From Artocarpus heterophyllus (lineage: Eukaryota; Streptophyta; Magnoliopsida; Rosales; Moraceae), in contig CM046350.1 in NCBI GenBank assembly GCA_025403435.1, forward strand, positions 22,507,661 to 22,571,660: a stretch of DNA of 64,000 bases. The letters are read 5' to 3'. The first letter of the stretch is position 1. Each line of letters opens with the position of its first letter. Made by a program: the position numbers and the translations under genes. The notes below the pieces were generated by a model, which did not search any database, was not told the origin of the DNA, and was given only the letters and a program-made list of their open reading frames with translations. Below, one piece after another: positions 12,303-25,000 of this stretch.

Positions 12303-14527
12303 CTTATAATATAAAAATATATATTTAAGGAGATTAAAAACTAAAGGTATAATACTTAAATAAACTTAAAACATATCGTATAAGTAAATAACCTCGCTTG
12401 AATAAATTTAAAACACGTCGTATGAGTAAATAATTTTGTTCTTAACAAATTTTCTTTTTCCTTGTCAAAGCAATATAATGTGTTAACCAAAATATAGAAC
12501 TCTTATGTATCAAAGTGATCCATTTTTTGACCACAATAAAGTTAAAATGGTTAGTGCCTTTAGCATGCACATGGTATAATCTTTATCACGCTCACACATA
12601 TATATGTACATAAATTCAAAAACTAAAATCTTTTGATATTAACTTTTAAAAAAGAATGTTGCAATACACGTCATTTGTTTACCTATCAATTCTTTCAAGT
12701 TATTTACATTTCAATATCTTTTGTTTCAGGTTTATTTAAACATTATATATTAAATATTTGATCTTATTGATATATATTTTTAAAGTAGATTTAATATATA
12801 AATTTATATTTTTTCCTAATCAATCTTTACGTTTGACCTAAAAAATACCCCAAGCACCCTTGAAGTGAAAAACAAAAAACTTTTAAATTAAAAAGTAATT
12901 ATAAATTAAGGGTGTCGATCTAAAAATGTTATAATACTCTCAAAGTAGGTTTTTTGTGTATTTTATTTTTCTTCTTATTTTTAAAAGTTTTAGTTTTTTT
13001 TTTCTTTTACTCAAGGATAATTTAATCATTTTAAAAGTTAAAATTAATTATTGACTAATGTAATGTATATATTTATATATTAAATCTAATGTGAATGTAT
13101 ATAATTGATGAGATAAAAAAACAGAATGTTTAGTTTTTTAGTAAACCTAAAAATACGAGGTATAAAAATGTAAATACTCTTTTTTTTTTGTGTGAAAATG
13201 GGTGTGAAAGTGGATGTAGACCCAAATCATATTTATCAGTCCTAGTTAAGAAGTTGTTGTCTCATATTATTTGATTGAATGAGACTAATTAATACTAATA
13301 ACGTCTCTAGCGCCTAAGGATTATAGAAATCCGACAGGAAATAGCAAACAGACATGTGTTTGATCTCAAAGGAACATTAGTTCTAATCCAACCACTGAAA
13401 AGCACACTTGAAACCTTAATTACAGACATATATTATATCATTTGAATAAAGAGGAAAAAAAAAAAGTAGGCGGTGTACAAAAAGTTCAACAACATTAATT
13501 TATGCTAAATGTTATTAATATTACAAAGCGGCAAAAGATTAATTCAATGATTAGCGTGGAGCCCAATTTGTTAAACATGTTATAGGGTTACTTGAACATG
13601 ACAAATTATAGACAAAGAAAGGTACAAAATTAAGGGTCATTAATGATGATGATTAATGAGGAAGATTAGAAAAAAAAAAAAAGGAAAAAGAAACAACTTG
13701 TTTTGCTAATCATTAGCAACCCTTTTTGCTCTACAAACGAACCCAAAATATTTATGTCCAAAGAGAATACAAAGCTAGCTTTGAGGGACATAAATTAACA
13801 AGGAATCAAACATAGTTGACTAGATGTTTCTGTTTTGGGGTTTTAATTTGTTTGCCATTTTGTTCAATATGGCTGGGTGGGGGCAAAGCAAAAAGGCAAG
13901 AAAGCAAGGCAGCAGCAAATATTGGGATCTTTTCTTGATCATGTTCTGGGTGACAGAGGTGGGAAATAGTCTTCCCCAATAAGAAATCAAAGATGCTTAA
14001 TTAATTAGCACAAATCTTGTTTTAGTTCTCGTGACGTTTATTGTCTCCCTAATCATTTATATATCATCTGGTTTAGTGCAAAGGGTGCTCCACAATCTCA
14101 TTGGTTTGCGAGTCAAATCTCTCTCACCCACATTTAATCAGATTTTATCTCATATCAAATCGTTTTCTTTATCTACTCTTGAAGAATGTCGGACCTTCTT
14201 TTTCTTTTCCTTGGGACAGTTTTAACCGCACCCGCGTTACTATTACTTTGAAGAAAACTAATATGAACACTTATTATTATCACGACTGCGCAATTTGAAC
14301 TATTTATTTCTATGGGTCATATATGGTTCTCACAAAAATCAACGGTCCAGATCGAGCTCTAACAATTGCACTTGGTATTTTTACACTTCTAATCAATTAT
14401 TTTTCTATAGCATAGACCATTGCTATCAACAGTTTAAATGCAACAATAGTAGTGCTTGTCATTTTTTATGACACTTGGTAAAATTCAATTTTAGTGCAGC
14501 CCCATTGATTTATTTCCAGGTTACTAA
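12303..14527. other. AT-rich intergenic DNA with dispersed repeats
   Basis: No gene can be supported. Members of the AT-rich dispersed family described at 10930 lie at 12730-12860 and, inverted, at about 12990-13140. Short frames near 14031-14298 overlap each other and lack recognisable protein similarity. Confidence 0.5.
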
Positions 14528-14683
14528 TAGGATGTTTGGAAAGGTGGTGGAAATCTGTAGCATGTGAGAGTTTTATACTGTAGCATATTTTTTTATTGTT
14601 ACTGTAGCATGTAAGAGCTTTACACTGTTTATAACTGAGATTGTGGTGGGAACTGAGTGGTTCCCACCACTGCCAAACACCCC
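14528..14683. mobile_element. Tourist-like MITE, copy 3 (best preserved)
   Basis: It opens TAGGATGTTTGGAAAGGTGG and closes CCACCACTGCCAAACACCCC, near-perfect inverted termini. Two direct copies of the core CTGTAGCATGT(G/A)AGAG lie inside. CTAA flanks both sides (14524-14527 and 14684-14687), matching the short TWA-type target duplication of PIF/Harbinger MITEs. It has no coding capacity. Confidence 0.75.
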
Positions 14684-14955
14684 CTAAAATTGCAAAAACT
14701 TAGCCTAAAAAGGGTATTTGGATAACCAGATCCTGTGCATAAGCATCCCTTTCTGGACCTAACAATCAATTGACCATTTCTGACCATCCTTTCACACAAA
14801 TCCATCCTGCAAGTGGACTTAGATTTTGTTACTATTATATTAATATTATTCTAAGACAGGTTAAATAAAGAGAGAGAAAGATACTTCCAAAATGTTCGGT
14901 CCAAGGTAAGAATTAATTAAAGCAATAGCAAATGGGACTGTTTTTAAACACATCT

Positions 14956-14957
<2 letters not shown>

Positions 14958-14989
<32 letters not shown>

Positions 14990-14990
14990 G
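14958..14990. repeat. AAT microsatellite
   Basis: About ten uninterrupted ATA/AAT trinucleotide units are visible. Confidence 0.9.
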
Positions 14991-15447
14991 CTCATCCCAA
15001 AGACTAAAGTAAATAAGGATCCTTGAATTAAATAATTATTTTTTTTCTTATTGTTTGATTATAGAATCAACTAGGTTTAGAAGTTCATCTAGATTATAGC
15101 GTATGGAGTAAGATAATTTAAAGAAAGCACTTTTAAGATCTTGCAAGGAATCAGTTAAGATAGTGTAGGCCAGAGGAGAATAAATTAATTTAGATTAGTG
15201 GAAGGGGAAACACCTGAGCCTCTTAAAATTATTATAAGCAAGCAACCAAACATTATTATTATTAGCATTTTATTTTATTTTTTTGGTAGGCAAGTAACCA
15301 TAAATTTAAAATGGAACATAATTAATCATGCTCTGGAAGTCACTAAGGGCCAAAAAGAAAACACTGTGCTGCTTGGTTTGAGATGTTCAAACAGGAAAAT
15401 CTGCTTACATAAGACAAACCTTAGTTGAGGCCAAAAGTACTGCTTTA

Positions 15448-15572
15448 TATTTAGAAAGGTGGTAGAAAACGTTGGTTAGAACTACTTTTATTGTAGCATG
15501 TGAGAGCTTTAAATTATAACAAATTCTATTTATAACTGAGTTTATGGTGGGAACCGTTGCCAAACAACCACT
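15448..15572. mobile_element. Tourist-like MITE, copy 4
   Basis: It contains the core TTGTAGCATGTGAGAGCTTTA and ends GGTGGGAACCGTTGCCAAACA, with an AGAAAGGTGGTAG start. It is shorter than the copies at 14528 and 18480 because the middle is partly lost. Confidence 0.6.
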
Positions 15573-16473
15573 TAATTTCTTTCTCTCTCCTCTTCCACGA
15601 GATTCTTGAAAACTTTCAATATTATCTTTCAAACCCTTAACTATTTTATTTCTGTTACTTCTTCTACTCTTTCAACTTTACCTGCTAAAAGTCTTGAAAT
15701 ATTGGTAAAGGAATGGAGGAGATCTCCATATAATGAAATCAAGGGCCAAATACTTTAGCCACCAAAGTATAGTGATAAAAGTGATTCTTTTTTGGTTCTC
15801 AAAAGTCTTTGGAATCGGCAAAATTTACTTTAAAATTTTTTTTGGTGAAACTCATTTTCAAAAAAAAAAAAATTACATATAAACTTTTTCTTAGAGCTTT
15901 ATAATTATAGGCCTTTCTTCTTATGGTTTTTTGGCACGGTTGAAGGATCAATATTATGCATGTGAAGTGAAAAAATAGAAATGAAAATAAAACTCCGCGG
16001 AAAGCCTCAAAAATTATAGTTGTAAAAAGAGAATAAAAATAAAAATAAAAGCTTAACTTTTCTTTGGTTTTACTTGTAAAAGTAGATTGCTCTTTTTACA
16101 TGTCACAATGCTTGTAAATAACTTGAAGAAATCAATAATTTGTTTTAAATGTGTCGGTGGAACATATTTGCAAGAAAGAAGTTGCAATGTTCAATTTTTC
16201 GACTCTAATGCCGCTTAACACATTAATTTTGTGATTGATTCTCATATTTAATATAAAATATCAGATGATCTTTCTCAGAAAAGAAAGAAAAAAGTGAAAA
16301 AAAAACCTAACAATTTTTAAGAAAAAGCACAAATGAATTTCTCTGAGAGAACTTTCCCGTAGTTCAGTTTAATTCTTGATGGGCTTGCAAATCTTCAAGG
16401 CCAGCAGCCCATGTGCCAAAAACGTAGGGATGCGAAAAGGCCCATGTAGTCCATTTTACAGCTCATTTAAAAG

Positions 16474-16705
16474 GGTTAACGAGAGAATTGGCCCAATTAC
16501 GTTTATGAATTGAAATATGACTCTAATTTGTAAAAATTCTATAAATGTCTCATAATAATATCATTAAAATTATTTATATGTAATTATATAGTTTAATATG
16601 TAATATTATTAAGATAATTACTATATCATTAAAGATATTTTTAAAATATTTTAAATATTATATTAAATTTTAATTTTATAATAATAATTTAGACATATAA
16701 TTTTT
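16474..16705 (+). repeat. Dispersed AT-rich repeat, copy A
   Basis: From GAATTGGCCCAATTACG through ATGACTCTAATTTGTAAAAATTC to AATTTAGACAT this stretch is closely matched, in the same orientation, by 41351-41580, with scattered substitutions only. No coding sequence is seen. Two copies over 24 kb apart imply a transposed or duplicated element of unknown class. Confidence 0.75.
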
Positions 16706-16899
16706 TAAAAATGATGGCTGCCAAGCGGGCACAACTTAAAAGGCTAAAACATAAGTAATAAACTACATGGCAAATGTGGGGATGGAGCTGAAATATCACA
16801 AGAGCAATTCATATAAATGCTTTTTTTTTTTTAAGCTCAATCATTTTTAGCCATAAAATATGAAAATTTCTTATGCCATAGATTTGATTTCTGTCTTTA

Positions 16900-17640
16900 A
16901 GATTATCTTTTATGTCTGAAGGTACATATTACATGTCTATTCAGAACATTATTCCTGCCACCCCAGAACACGTTCCATCCAGATATTTTTCGTGTCCAGG
17001 GCATGTTGTGATGTCCCGTTGCACGTTCCTCCGGGACACAGAGAGTGTTCCTTCGGTACTTTTTCTTTTCCTCTCTTTTTCTCTCTCCCTTCTCTCTCTC
17101 GCTCCTCGCCAGCACCGACAAGGTCACCGACAGCAAAAAAAGAAAAAAAGAAAAAAAGAGAAAAAAACTAACAAATAACAACCACAACAACAACAGCAAC
17201 AATAGCAGCAACAATATCCTGCAAACTCTGGCCGTGGCGATAGCGAGAGAAGCAACCTGCACTGATCTTGGCTGATCGGCAACCTCTGGCATTGACCGAA
17301 GTAGGAAGGAGGACCCGAGGAGGCGAATCGAACGCGAGATATCGAGGAGGCGGATAATGAGATTCAACTTCTTGCATCGAATCAAACAGCGATGATCGGG
17401 ACGACGCCAGGGGCAATGGAGATATATCGGCACCGATTAGAGAATGAAGGAGCCGACATCTCGCAAATCTTCATTGTCGAGGCAAGGTTGAAGCGCGGCC
17501 TCTGCAAATCATGTCTGAGGAAGATGACCAGAGGAGCATGAGCTTGGAGTTCGAGCCGACCTCTCCAAGATGTTCACCGTCAAGGCATCGTCGAATGAGA
17601 GAGAAAGCATGAGAAATAATCTGGGTTTTGTGGCATCTTT
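16900..17640. other. GC-rich island, unexplained
   Basis: In AT-rich surroundings this block is clearly GC-richer, with palindromic strings near its left end (GAACACGTTCC at 16976; CGGGACACAGAGAGTGTTCC around 17034-17053), a CT-rich run, a purine run and CAACAA repeats. A 176-codon minus-strand frame (17433-16903) and shorter plus frames cross it, but they translate to leucine-rich or lysine-rich simple sequence. A short plus frame from 17419 to 17540 has a more ordinary composition. I recognise no protein. It could be a captured gene 5' region, an exon with leader, or an LTR fragment. Confidence 0.4.
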
Positions 17641-17805
17641 TATTTTTTTATTTTTTTTTTTATTTTTTGCATCAACAAAAAGAGTAAGAAGTGTTGCAGA
17701 GAATGTAATTTTCTCATATAACAACTTTTTCTCATGTAACAGCTAGGTGGAGTTGTAATACAACAAATTTTTTTTGGAGATATTTTAAGAATAACAAAAT
17801 TACAT

Positions 17806-18270
17806 AATAATTATTATAAATGTTATTAACACCAATGGCCTTTAAACTCTAGGCTCTTTATTACTTTGTGTTCTGAATTTTTAAATCATCACTTGATCCC
17901 CTATACTTTGAAAGCTTCTCACTTTGTCCTAAAACTTTTGATGTTCTATTCAATTAGACAAAATTAAGGTTACATAATTCGTACATGAGTCACCTATAAG
18001 GAAAAAAAAAGAGATTTTATCACTTCTAAATTTTGTTTCATGTAAGCTTAATTTTACCTATTTAAAATAGAAAGTCTGAGGTTTAATGGGCAAAATGACG
18101 AGTTTTGAAAATTCAAAGGGCAAAATAAAAATTTTTAAATTTCAAAGAATGAAATGAAGTGTTTTGAAAATTCAAAAAATAAAGTAATGATTTTTAAAGT
18201 TTATAAAGCAAAGTAAAAATATTTCAAAGTTTAAGAGTCATTGATGGTAATAACCCTTATTATAATGATA
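17806..18270. mobile_element. MITE-like inverted-repeat element
   Basis: The left arm (GTTATTAACACCAATGGCC, TTTAAACTC...) is the diverged reverse complement of the right arm ending AAGAGTCATTGATGGTAATAAC, over roughly 110-130 bases. Left-flank sequence at 17766-17820 (GAGATATTTTAAGAATAACAAAATTACA) also recurs in direct orientation at 18318-18372, so the element sits in a locally duplicated tract. Confidence 0.55.
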
Positions 18271-18479
18271 TATATCTTTTATATTCTAATATTAAGTAAT
18301 AATTATTTCAATAAAATCTTTTTGAAATATTTTAAGAGCAGCAAAATTACACAATAATAAGTTATAATGATGTATATCTTTTTTACTCTAAAATCAAGAA
18401 ATAATTATTTTAAGCATTTTAATTTTAAAGAATCTTTTGAAACTTGTAATTTTATAAATCTACAAATGTTTGAAACTTA

Positions 18480-18644
18480 TAAGGTGTTTGGAAGGGTGGT
18501 GAAAACCACTTTTACTATAACATGTGAAAGTTTTATACTGTAGCATTTTTTTTTATTGTTACTGTAACATATAAAAGTTTTATACTGTTTATAATTAAGT
18601 TTGTGGTAGAAATTGAGTGGTGAGAACCACTGTCAAACACCCCT
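18480..18644. mobile_element. Tourist-like MITE, copy 5
   Basis: It opens TAAGGTGTTTGGAAGGGTGG and closes ACCACTGTCAAACACCCCT, with the same internal core as the other copies. TTA lies on both sides (18477-18479 and 18645-18647), consistent with a Tourist-type target duplication. It lies about 430 bp beyond the end of the HEMERA reading frame. Confidence 0.7.
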
Positions 18645-19078
18645 TTACTCCACTAAAAAAATATTTTAGATAAATGAGAGAGAAAGAAGAGAGAGTTGAG
18701 AGAGTGTTAAAAGGTTTATCTTGAATTGATTGGAAAAAAAAAAATCTATACAAGTCACACGTATTACTTTAAAAAAGTAACAAGTAATAAGTAGTAGTGC
18801 AATATCTTTTTTTAAACTTAATCTTTTGTAGCATAAATAAAAATATTTTAAAATATGACATAACATATAATTTTCTCTTTAATTTTTGCTATTTACAAAA
18901 TATTCCAAAAGTTTTGCCATTTCAGGCCATTCATCACTCAGAAGCCACAACAAATAAATCACTACTGCTTAGACATTGGATGCCAAGATTAGCCTTTTTC
19001 TTTCCTCTTCCAATTCTTCTTTTGTAAAGTTTCCGAGAAAAAAACCAGTGAAAAATCTGAAAATTTAAGGGAAAAATG

Positions 19079-22000
19079 CTACTCTTCTTCTTCAAAGTCC
19101 ATGAGAAAATCAGTCAAGTTCTCTGAATCATCTATAGCTTCATCCAAAGACATGGGACCGTCCTTTGTTTTTCCCTGCAAGAAGATTAAGAAGAGAAAAG
19201 ATGTATAATAAGCTTGAAATGCTAAAAAGAAGGAAAGAAAGAAAGAAAGAAAGAAAAGCTTGAAAGGCTAAATATCAAGCACATAAAATTGGTATTCAAT
19301 TACAATGACACCCCCTATGTTTAAACAAAGACACCAACTGACCAACTTAATAGGTGTTGGTGTAATTAACCCTACAGTTTATGGAAAAAGATTTAAGCCT
19401 AATTAGCAAATAGAAGTGGTATGGAGGAATAACTAAACGCACAAAGTTATAACTGGACTAAAAGACTCTGTACTCAACCGAGTCTGCTACGGTCACAATC
19501 TGGGCCAGGCGGCCTGGCCAGACCATTTTGCCACCCTATAGGCTCATGTTATTAATTAGTTTTCATCCCCGCCACCATCATCATCAATAACAAAGGAATG
19601 TGGGAAAAAAAAAAAAAGTGTACTAAACTAAACAGGATGACCTTCGATTTGCGAAGCTGAGGAGTGCTTTTCAAAACACTCCAGTTGCGCGTAACTTTCT
19701 TGTCAACTTCTTCTTCATCAAGCTCAACCTCTGCCTCGCTGTCCTCTCCTTCATCCTACGAGAAGTACAAGGACCAAAGAGAATGATGTTCTAGTTGTAA
19801 CAAATATATAACCAAATCACAAAGTTATCAAAAGGCAAATCAACATTAGTTCAAGGAGTTCAAGATCATGATATATCCAATATAAGAGAGGTGATGAAAC
19901 CTACATTGTTTTCACCAATGTCAACAGCCCGCGCCATTGCTTCATCTATATCTGCTACCTGCTTTTGTTACAAAAAAGGAAAAGTGAACACAAAGGAGTG
20001 TAATCAAATGAGATATTTTCCTCGAGCCTATCAACTTTATTCTCATAGTTAACTCAAAGAAGTAGAAAAAACCACGGCAAAGGAAGAAGTTTTTTGCAGA
20101 TGTCATAGTTTTTGTTAGTCACTGAAAGTGGTCTTTCCAATTAAAAGTTTGGAGCAAATACTAAAGAAGTTGATAGTTTTTGTTTATTAAATGGTCACCT
20201 GAACTTCTTCAGTCTTCTCTTTAGCCAGAATTTTTTCAAGCTCTTCCCTTGATATGATTTTGCCATGCTGATTACACGGGGCACAAAAGTCAGAATCGCA
20301 GTACATCGGATGAGAAACCAAATGCACAAGAAATTATTCAATCTTGTCCTTTCTATTTTTGTGTTCTTTACAGCATAATTTTCTACGTATGTATACAAGT
20401 GTATGTGAAATGAATGAAAATAAATTGGTAAAGTTAAAGGACAATAATTTGAGACAGGACGGAACTGAGAGTACTTCAGCCTAAAATGTGCTTCCAATGG
20501 TCTATACTGACACCTTATTGTACACCACTAATGTGCTTCCATAAGACAGTGGCATTTCAGCGAACATGCATGGTCAAGCATTTTACTTGATGATCAAATT
20601 TACCCAACACACGTAAAGTTCACACAGTTGGATCAAGTTTTATTTGACAAAGGATTTTGTGCAACAATCCTGGGCACAACCAATTCAAACTAAATAAAGG
20701 TGTCATACATACGACCATAGCTTCAAACTTCCAAATCTAATTTAGTAAAGAAGTTGCCTTAATCAAATATAAGGTTTATGTTAAACTTGCACACATGTTT
20801 ATAACCATATCCTGTACTTAATCCCAGTTGAACGATCAAATGACAACAGTAACCTGGGTATTTAAATAAGAGATTAAACTAATCAACACCAAGTAGACTA
20901 CTAAAACCCAAAAATATGACAATCAGGGGATGAGAAATTCTTAATTTCTTCTAATTCTCATCATGGAAAGGAACACCATTAACACATGTAGTGCGAAAAT
21001 AAGACCCCAAAAAAAAAACGAGAGAGAGAGAGAACTCAGCTATTTTCAATTACATAAAGTCAAAAACATCAGCAGTCAACCAGTTCAATGTTTGCAGATT
21101 GTCCTCCCTGATATAGTTAGGGAATTTTTGTATTCTCATTAAATCCAGCCTTGTGCTTTATGGTTTAAACCATGGCCACATAAGGAATCCGAAATCCATT
21201 CTCCAGTTCAGCAGGAAAGAAACGCATTTAAAATAATGAAGCATGGTAACTTGCAGCTCACTAAAAATCCTCTCCAAAAATTTTAAGAAGAAATAGGTGT
21301 TTTTGCAAAGCACTAACCTCCTTGAGAAAAGCCAGCATGTTAGGTGTCGGTTCATGGAAATCTGCACCCCTGTAATCGATAATTTTATCGGGCTCTTGAA
21401 TATAGTTCACGGTTGGGTAAACTGGATCTCCACCCCATACTGCAAAGGCCAAATGGAGTAGTCAGTTACCAAAGCACCATGGAATTCCTTAAGTAGAAGG
21501 AAAGAGATTTCTCATTTTCAAACCATTATCCTCTCACGACAGATGCAGATCAGACACTTTGGCAGATGAAAGAGCAATTCAATGAAGATCTAGTAATGGA
21601 TTCAATTAAGGGACAATACTCTGAATACTAAGTGCTGTAAATTCGATACTAAATTCAATGAAGATCTAGTAATGGATTCAATTAAGGGACTATACAAAAA
21701 TAACTAAGTGCTGTAAATGCGATAGTATATTATAACTTGTACTAAGCAGAGGATGAAAACATATGCTAGAAAATAAAAGGCAAAAAAAAAAAGGAATAGC
21801 TTTCAAGTGCATACTTTGCTTTATTTGATCCTCTCGCATTCGCATCGCTAAAGGATCCCTAGGTATGCGGACGTCGGTTCCCATCATAATGCGATACTCT
21901 CGATCTGTCTGGTGAGAGAACATTTCAATAAGCTGGGTTACATCATCTTCACCAGTCTCTTCGTAATGCTTCTGAACAGCTTCTCTTGAAGTGTCCTTCT

Positions 22001-25000
22001 TCCATGCTTTCACCCATTCTGAATAGTACGCGATCGGACCATCTCTATTCAGCCTCTCCTTCTCAGCTTGCAGCCTACATTTACCAACAACAACTTAAAG
22101 CATTCCCGATAAGCACCATTAGAATCATACAGCAAGTGTTGGACCAAAATAGTCCCCCTGTACAACATCAAATGGGCTCTTGAATAGGTTGTTAATTATT
22201 ACTACTGTTATATTTTTCAAACTACTGACTAAGCTTACTTTGTTTACCTCTGTATGAATGATTATTCAGCAAATAACTAGAGCAGTAGGCAAAAAATCTT
22301 CAGGTCAAATGCAATCGATCGGAGCAGCTGGCATGTATTTTTTATTGGAACTCTAATACGCATGAATACAGTTGAACTAGGCTCTTATATGTTAAGAAGT
22401 ATGGAAATTTAAACCGTATGTCAGGTTGTAAGTAAAAAAATTTGGAGTTGCAAAGCAATTGGTCAATAAACTGAAAACAGAAAAGCCGAGGACCAGAAAC
22501 AAGCAAACAACCTTTCCTTTTTTTTTTTTTTTGAAACAATAAACTTTGCATTAATAATAATGAATGTACAAGAACAAAAGGGAGAGGTTCCCTCTGCAAA
22601 ATCAGAAGTTGGACTGTAAAAAGGGATCCAACTTCTAAGTAAATCAGAGAAGAGAACTTTACAAAAATAATTATTGTGGTGTATCCATAATGCTACCCAA
22701 TATCTAATCTTATCCCAAGTACCCTCACTGGTTTCCTCATGTTCAACAAAAATTCTGCGGTTTCTCTCAAGCCACACTCCCCAAAAAATCCCCAAAACTG
22801 CAGAATTCCAAGGAATATCATCATATTTCATACTAAGCATTAAAAATAAAGCCAGGTTAGTACAGCCAAAATACAAAGATAAACATGTTTAACTCCTACT
22901 ACAGATCTAAATGATAAATGGACAATAATGTGAAAAGTTGATTGGGACTAATGCTCACATATAGCACTTTGTTGGCTTTTCATGTTTGAAAAGCTATGAT
23001 GAATTGTTGTGCTACATTCAATTGGGAAACACCCATATTGAAATTAAAAGAAAATAAATGTCTTTGTATATATGTGGATGGGGTCAAAACAGAGAGATCT
23101 ATTAAAAAAAGAGGCAGCAGTGATGGAATAACAATCTTTGTAATTGTAAGTGAATTCCCCGACAAAATTTTGTGGGTCAACATTAGGTACTTAAAGCAAG
23201 CTCATATCAATATTCATAACAGCCCTTGATATTATTTCGCAATGAAATTCATGCACAACCAAAACCAACACTCAAAAACTTTAAACACTTTCCCCACTTT
23301 TTTAAAGTGGAACTCTAATGCTCTGCTAGATTGAATATAAAGGAAAGGGGAACTTGCTGAAGAATGTAAAATGAGCAAGCACCACTCAAGGCACTCTTAA
23401 TTTTGAAAAGCAGAAATTAAGAAACAAAAATGATATCTATGCTAGAAGTTTTCCTAACATACAAGGGGATTGTTTAGGAAGAGCTGAAAGCATCTTTCAA
23501 GATGTTAAGTTGATCCAAGAAGGAGAAGAAGAAGAGAAAAAAGAAAAGAAAAAAAAAAGAACTTAATTTTCAAGACAATTGAAAAGAAGAAAAGAAAAAT
23601 GGAGTGGCCAAGAGATCCTGAAGACATTGTATCAAGATCTCATTCTTCAAAATACTAACCTGCAAAAAATTTAATTTTCAAAAGAAAAAACTGCATACCG
23701 TTTAATTAGTGAAAATTTTGCAGTGTAATACCATTCATTTGGTGTGAAAAGGATTTTCTAAAAGACAACAAAATTGGAAACAAACTAAACACTTCGTAAA
23801 TCCACCACCGTATGTCCAACAAAACTTTTGAATACGAGCTCTTCAACGTGAAACCAGCCAAGCCCTACATTAAATGTGTGGACTCACAAACATACACAAC
23901 TTGTTGACACAAACATGGATACCTTTCTTCCTTGAAAAGGTGTCGTCTAGCTCTGTAAAGAGAAGTTTCAGTCAATGTTGGATGTTCACCATAAAGTTTA
24001 ACCTGCCCTGTCTCTGCCATTGCTTTGAGAAACACCTGAAATTAAAAGAAAAACTCACAATGAAAACAAGCGACCATTTAATGAATGTAACTTAGTGTCT
24101 CTATGAGAATATCCTAGGTTATGTATTATATGAATGTTAAAAAAAAAAAGAAAAAGAAAAAGAACAATCGACCAATGAATGTAACTTATCAATTTTTGTC
24201 AATAAAGGTAATGTGTGCGAGTCGTGATGTCTTAATTGTTCAATCCTTGTGTAAACAAGATCCTATAAGTGGTACATGCAAAAAGGTTCTGTACATTTCA
24301 CTCAATAAAGTCATACACTATGCTACAATATGATCCAAATTGATAATTTGATGAGTTCCCCACTCATCTTTGTACATGTAAGAACGTTTTCTTGCTATAA
24401 ACTCACTAACCGTTTCAACATCAGGCCGTCTCCTTTGCCATCTAGACCATTGTTCCTTGTCTGGCTTTCTCCAATTCCACCAAAGTTCATCACTTGTAAG
24501 TGGCTTCTCTATTGGCTTTTTCACTTTTGGATCAATAAACGGATGAGGACGTCCAAGTTTTTTGTCAAGATCATATCCAGTTTCTTCTTCTTGTTCAGGT
24601 TCTGTCTGATAGACAACGTATTCAGACGAGTTATCTTTCGGGCCCTCCATGGCATCCTCTGAAGTTTCAGACACCACCAGATCACTGGACTCCACACTCA
24701 CTTCAGAAGATTTGGGAGCAGCGACTGATGTTGATTGCTTTCTCCTCCTACTTCCGGGATTTTTGCCATAGGATGGAGATCCTAGGGAGTTACCAGTAGG
24801 CTCAGGAGCCCGGGCAGCCCTAACCCGACTAGCCGTACCTTCTGGCCAACATTCTTTCCCTGGAATGCTGGCACGAGCACCAGATGCTGGTTCAAGCTGC
24901 CCGGATGTTGAGTCCATATAACTATAATATGGCGGACGCTCAACAGACACCTGCATAAAGTTTTCATCATCTTTCTTCTCACACTTAATTGAAGGCAGTT

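Noticed and set aside
16903..17433. 176-codon minus-strand frame
   Set aside because: Its core is poly-Leu and Phe runs from CAA and AAAGA repeats; no domain or codon-position structure is evident.
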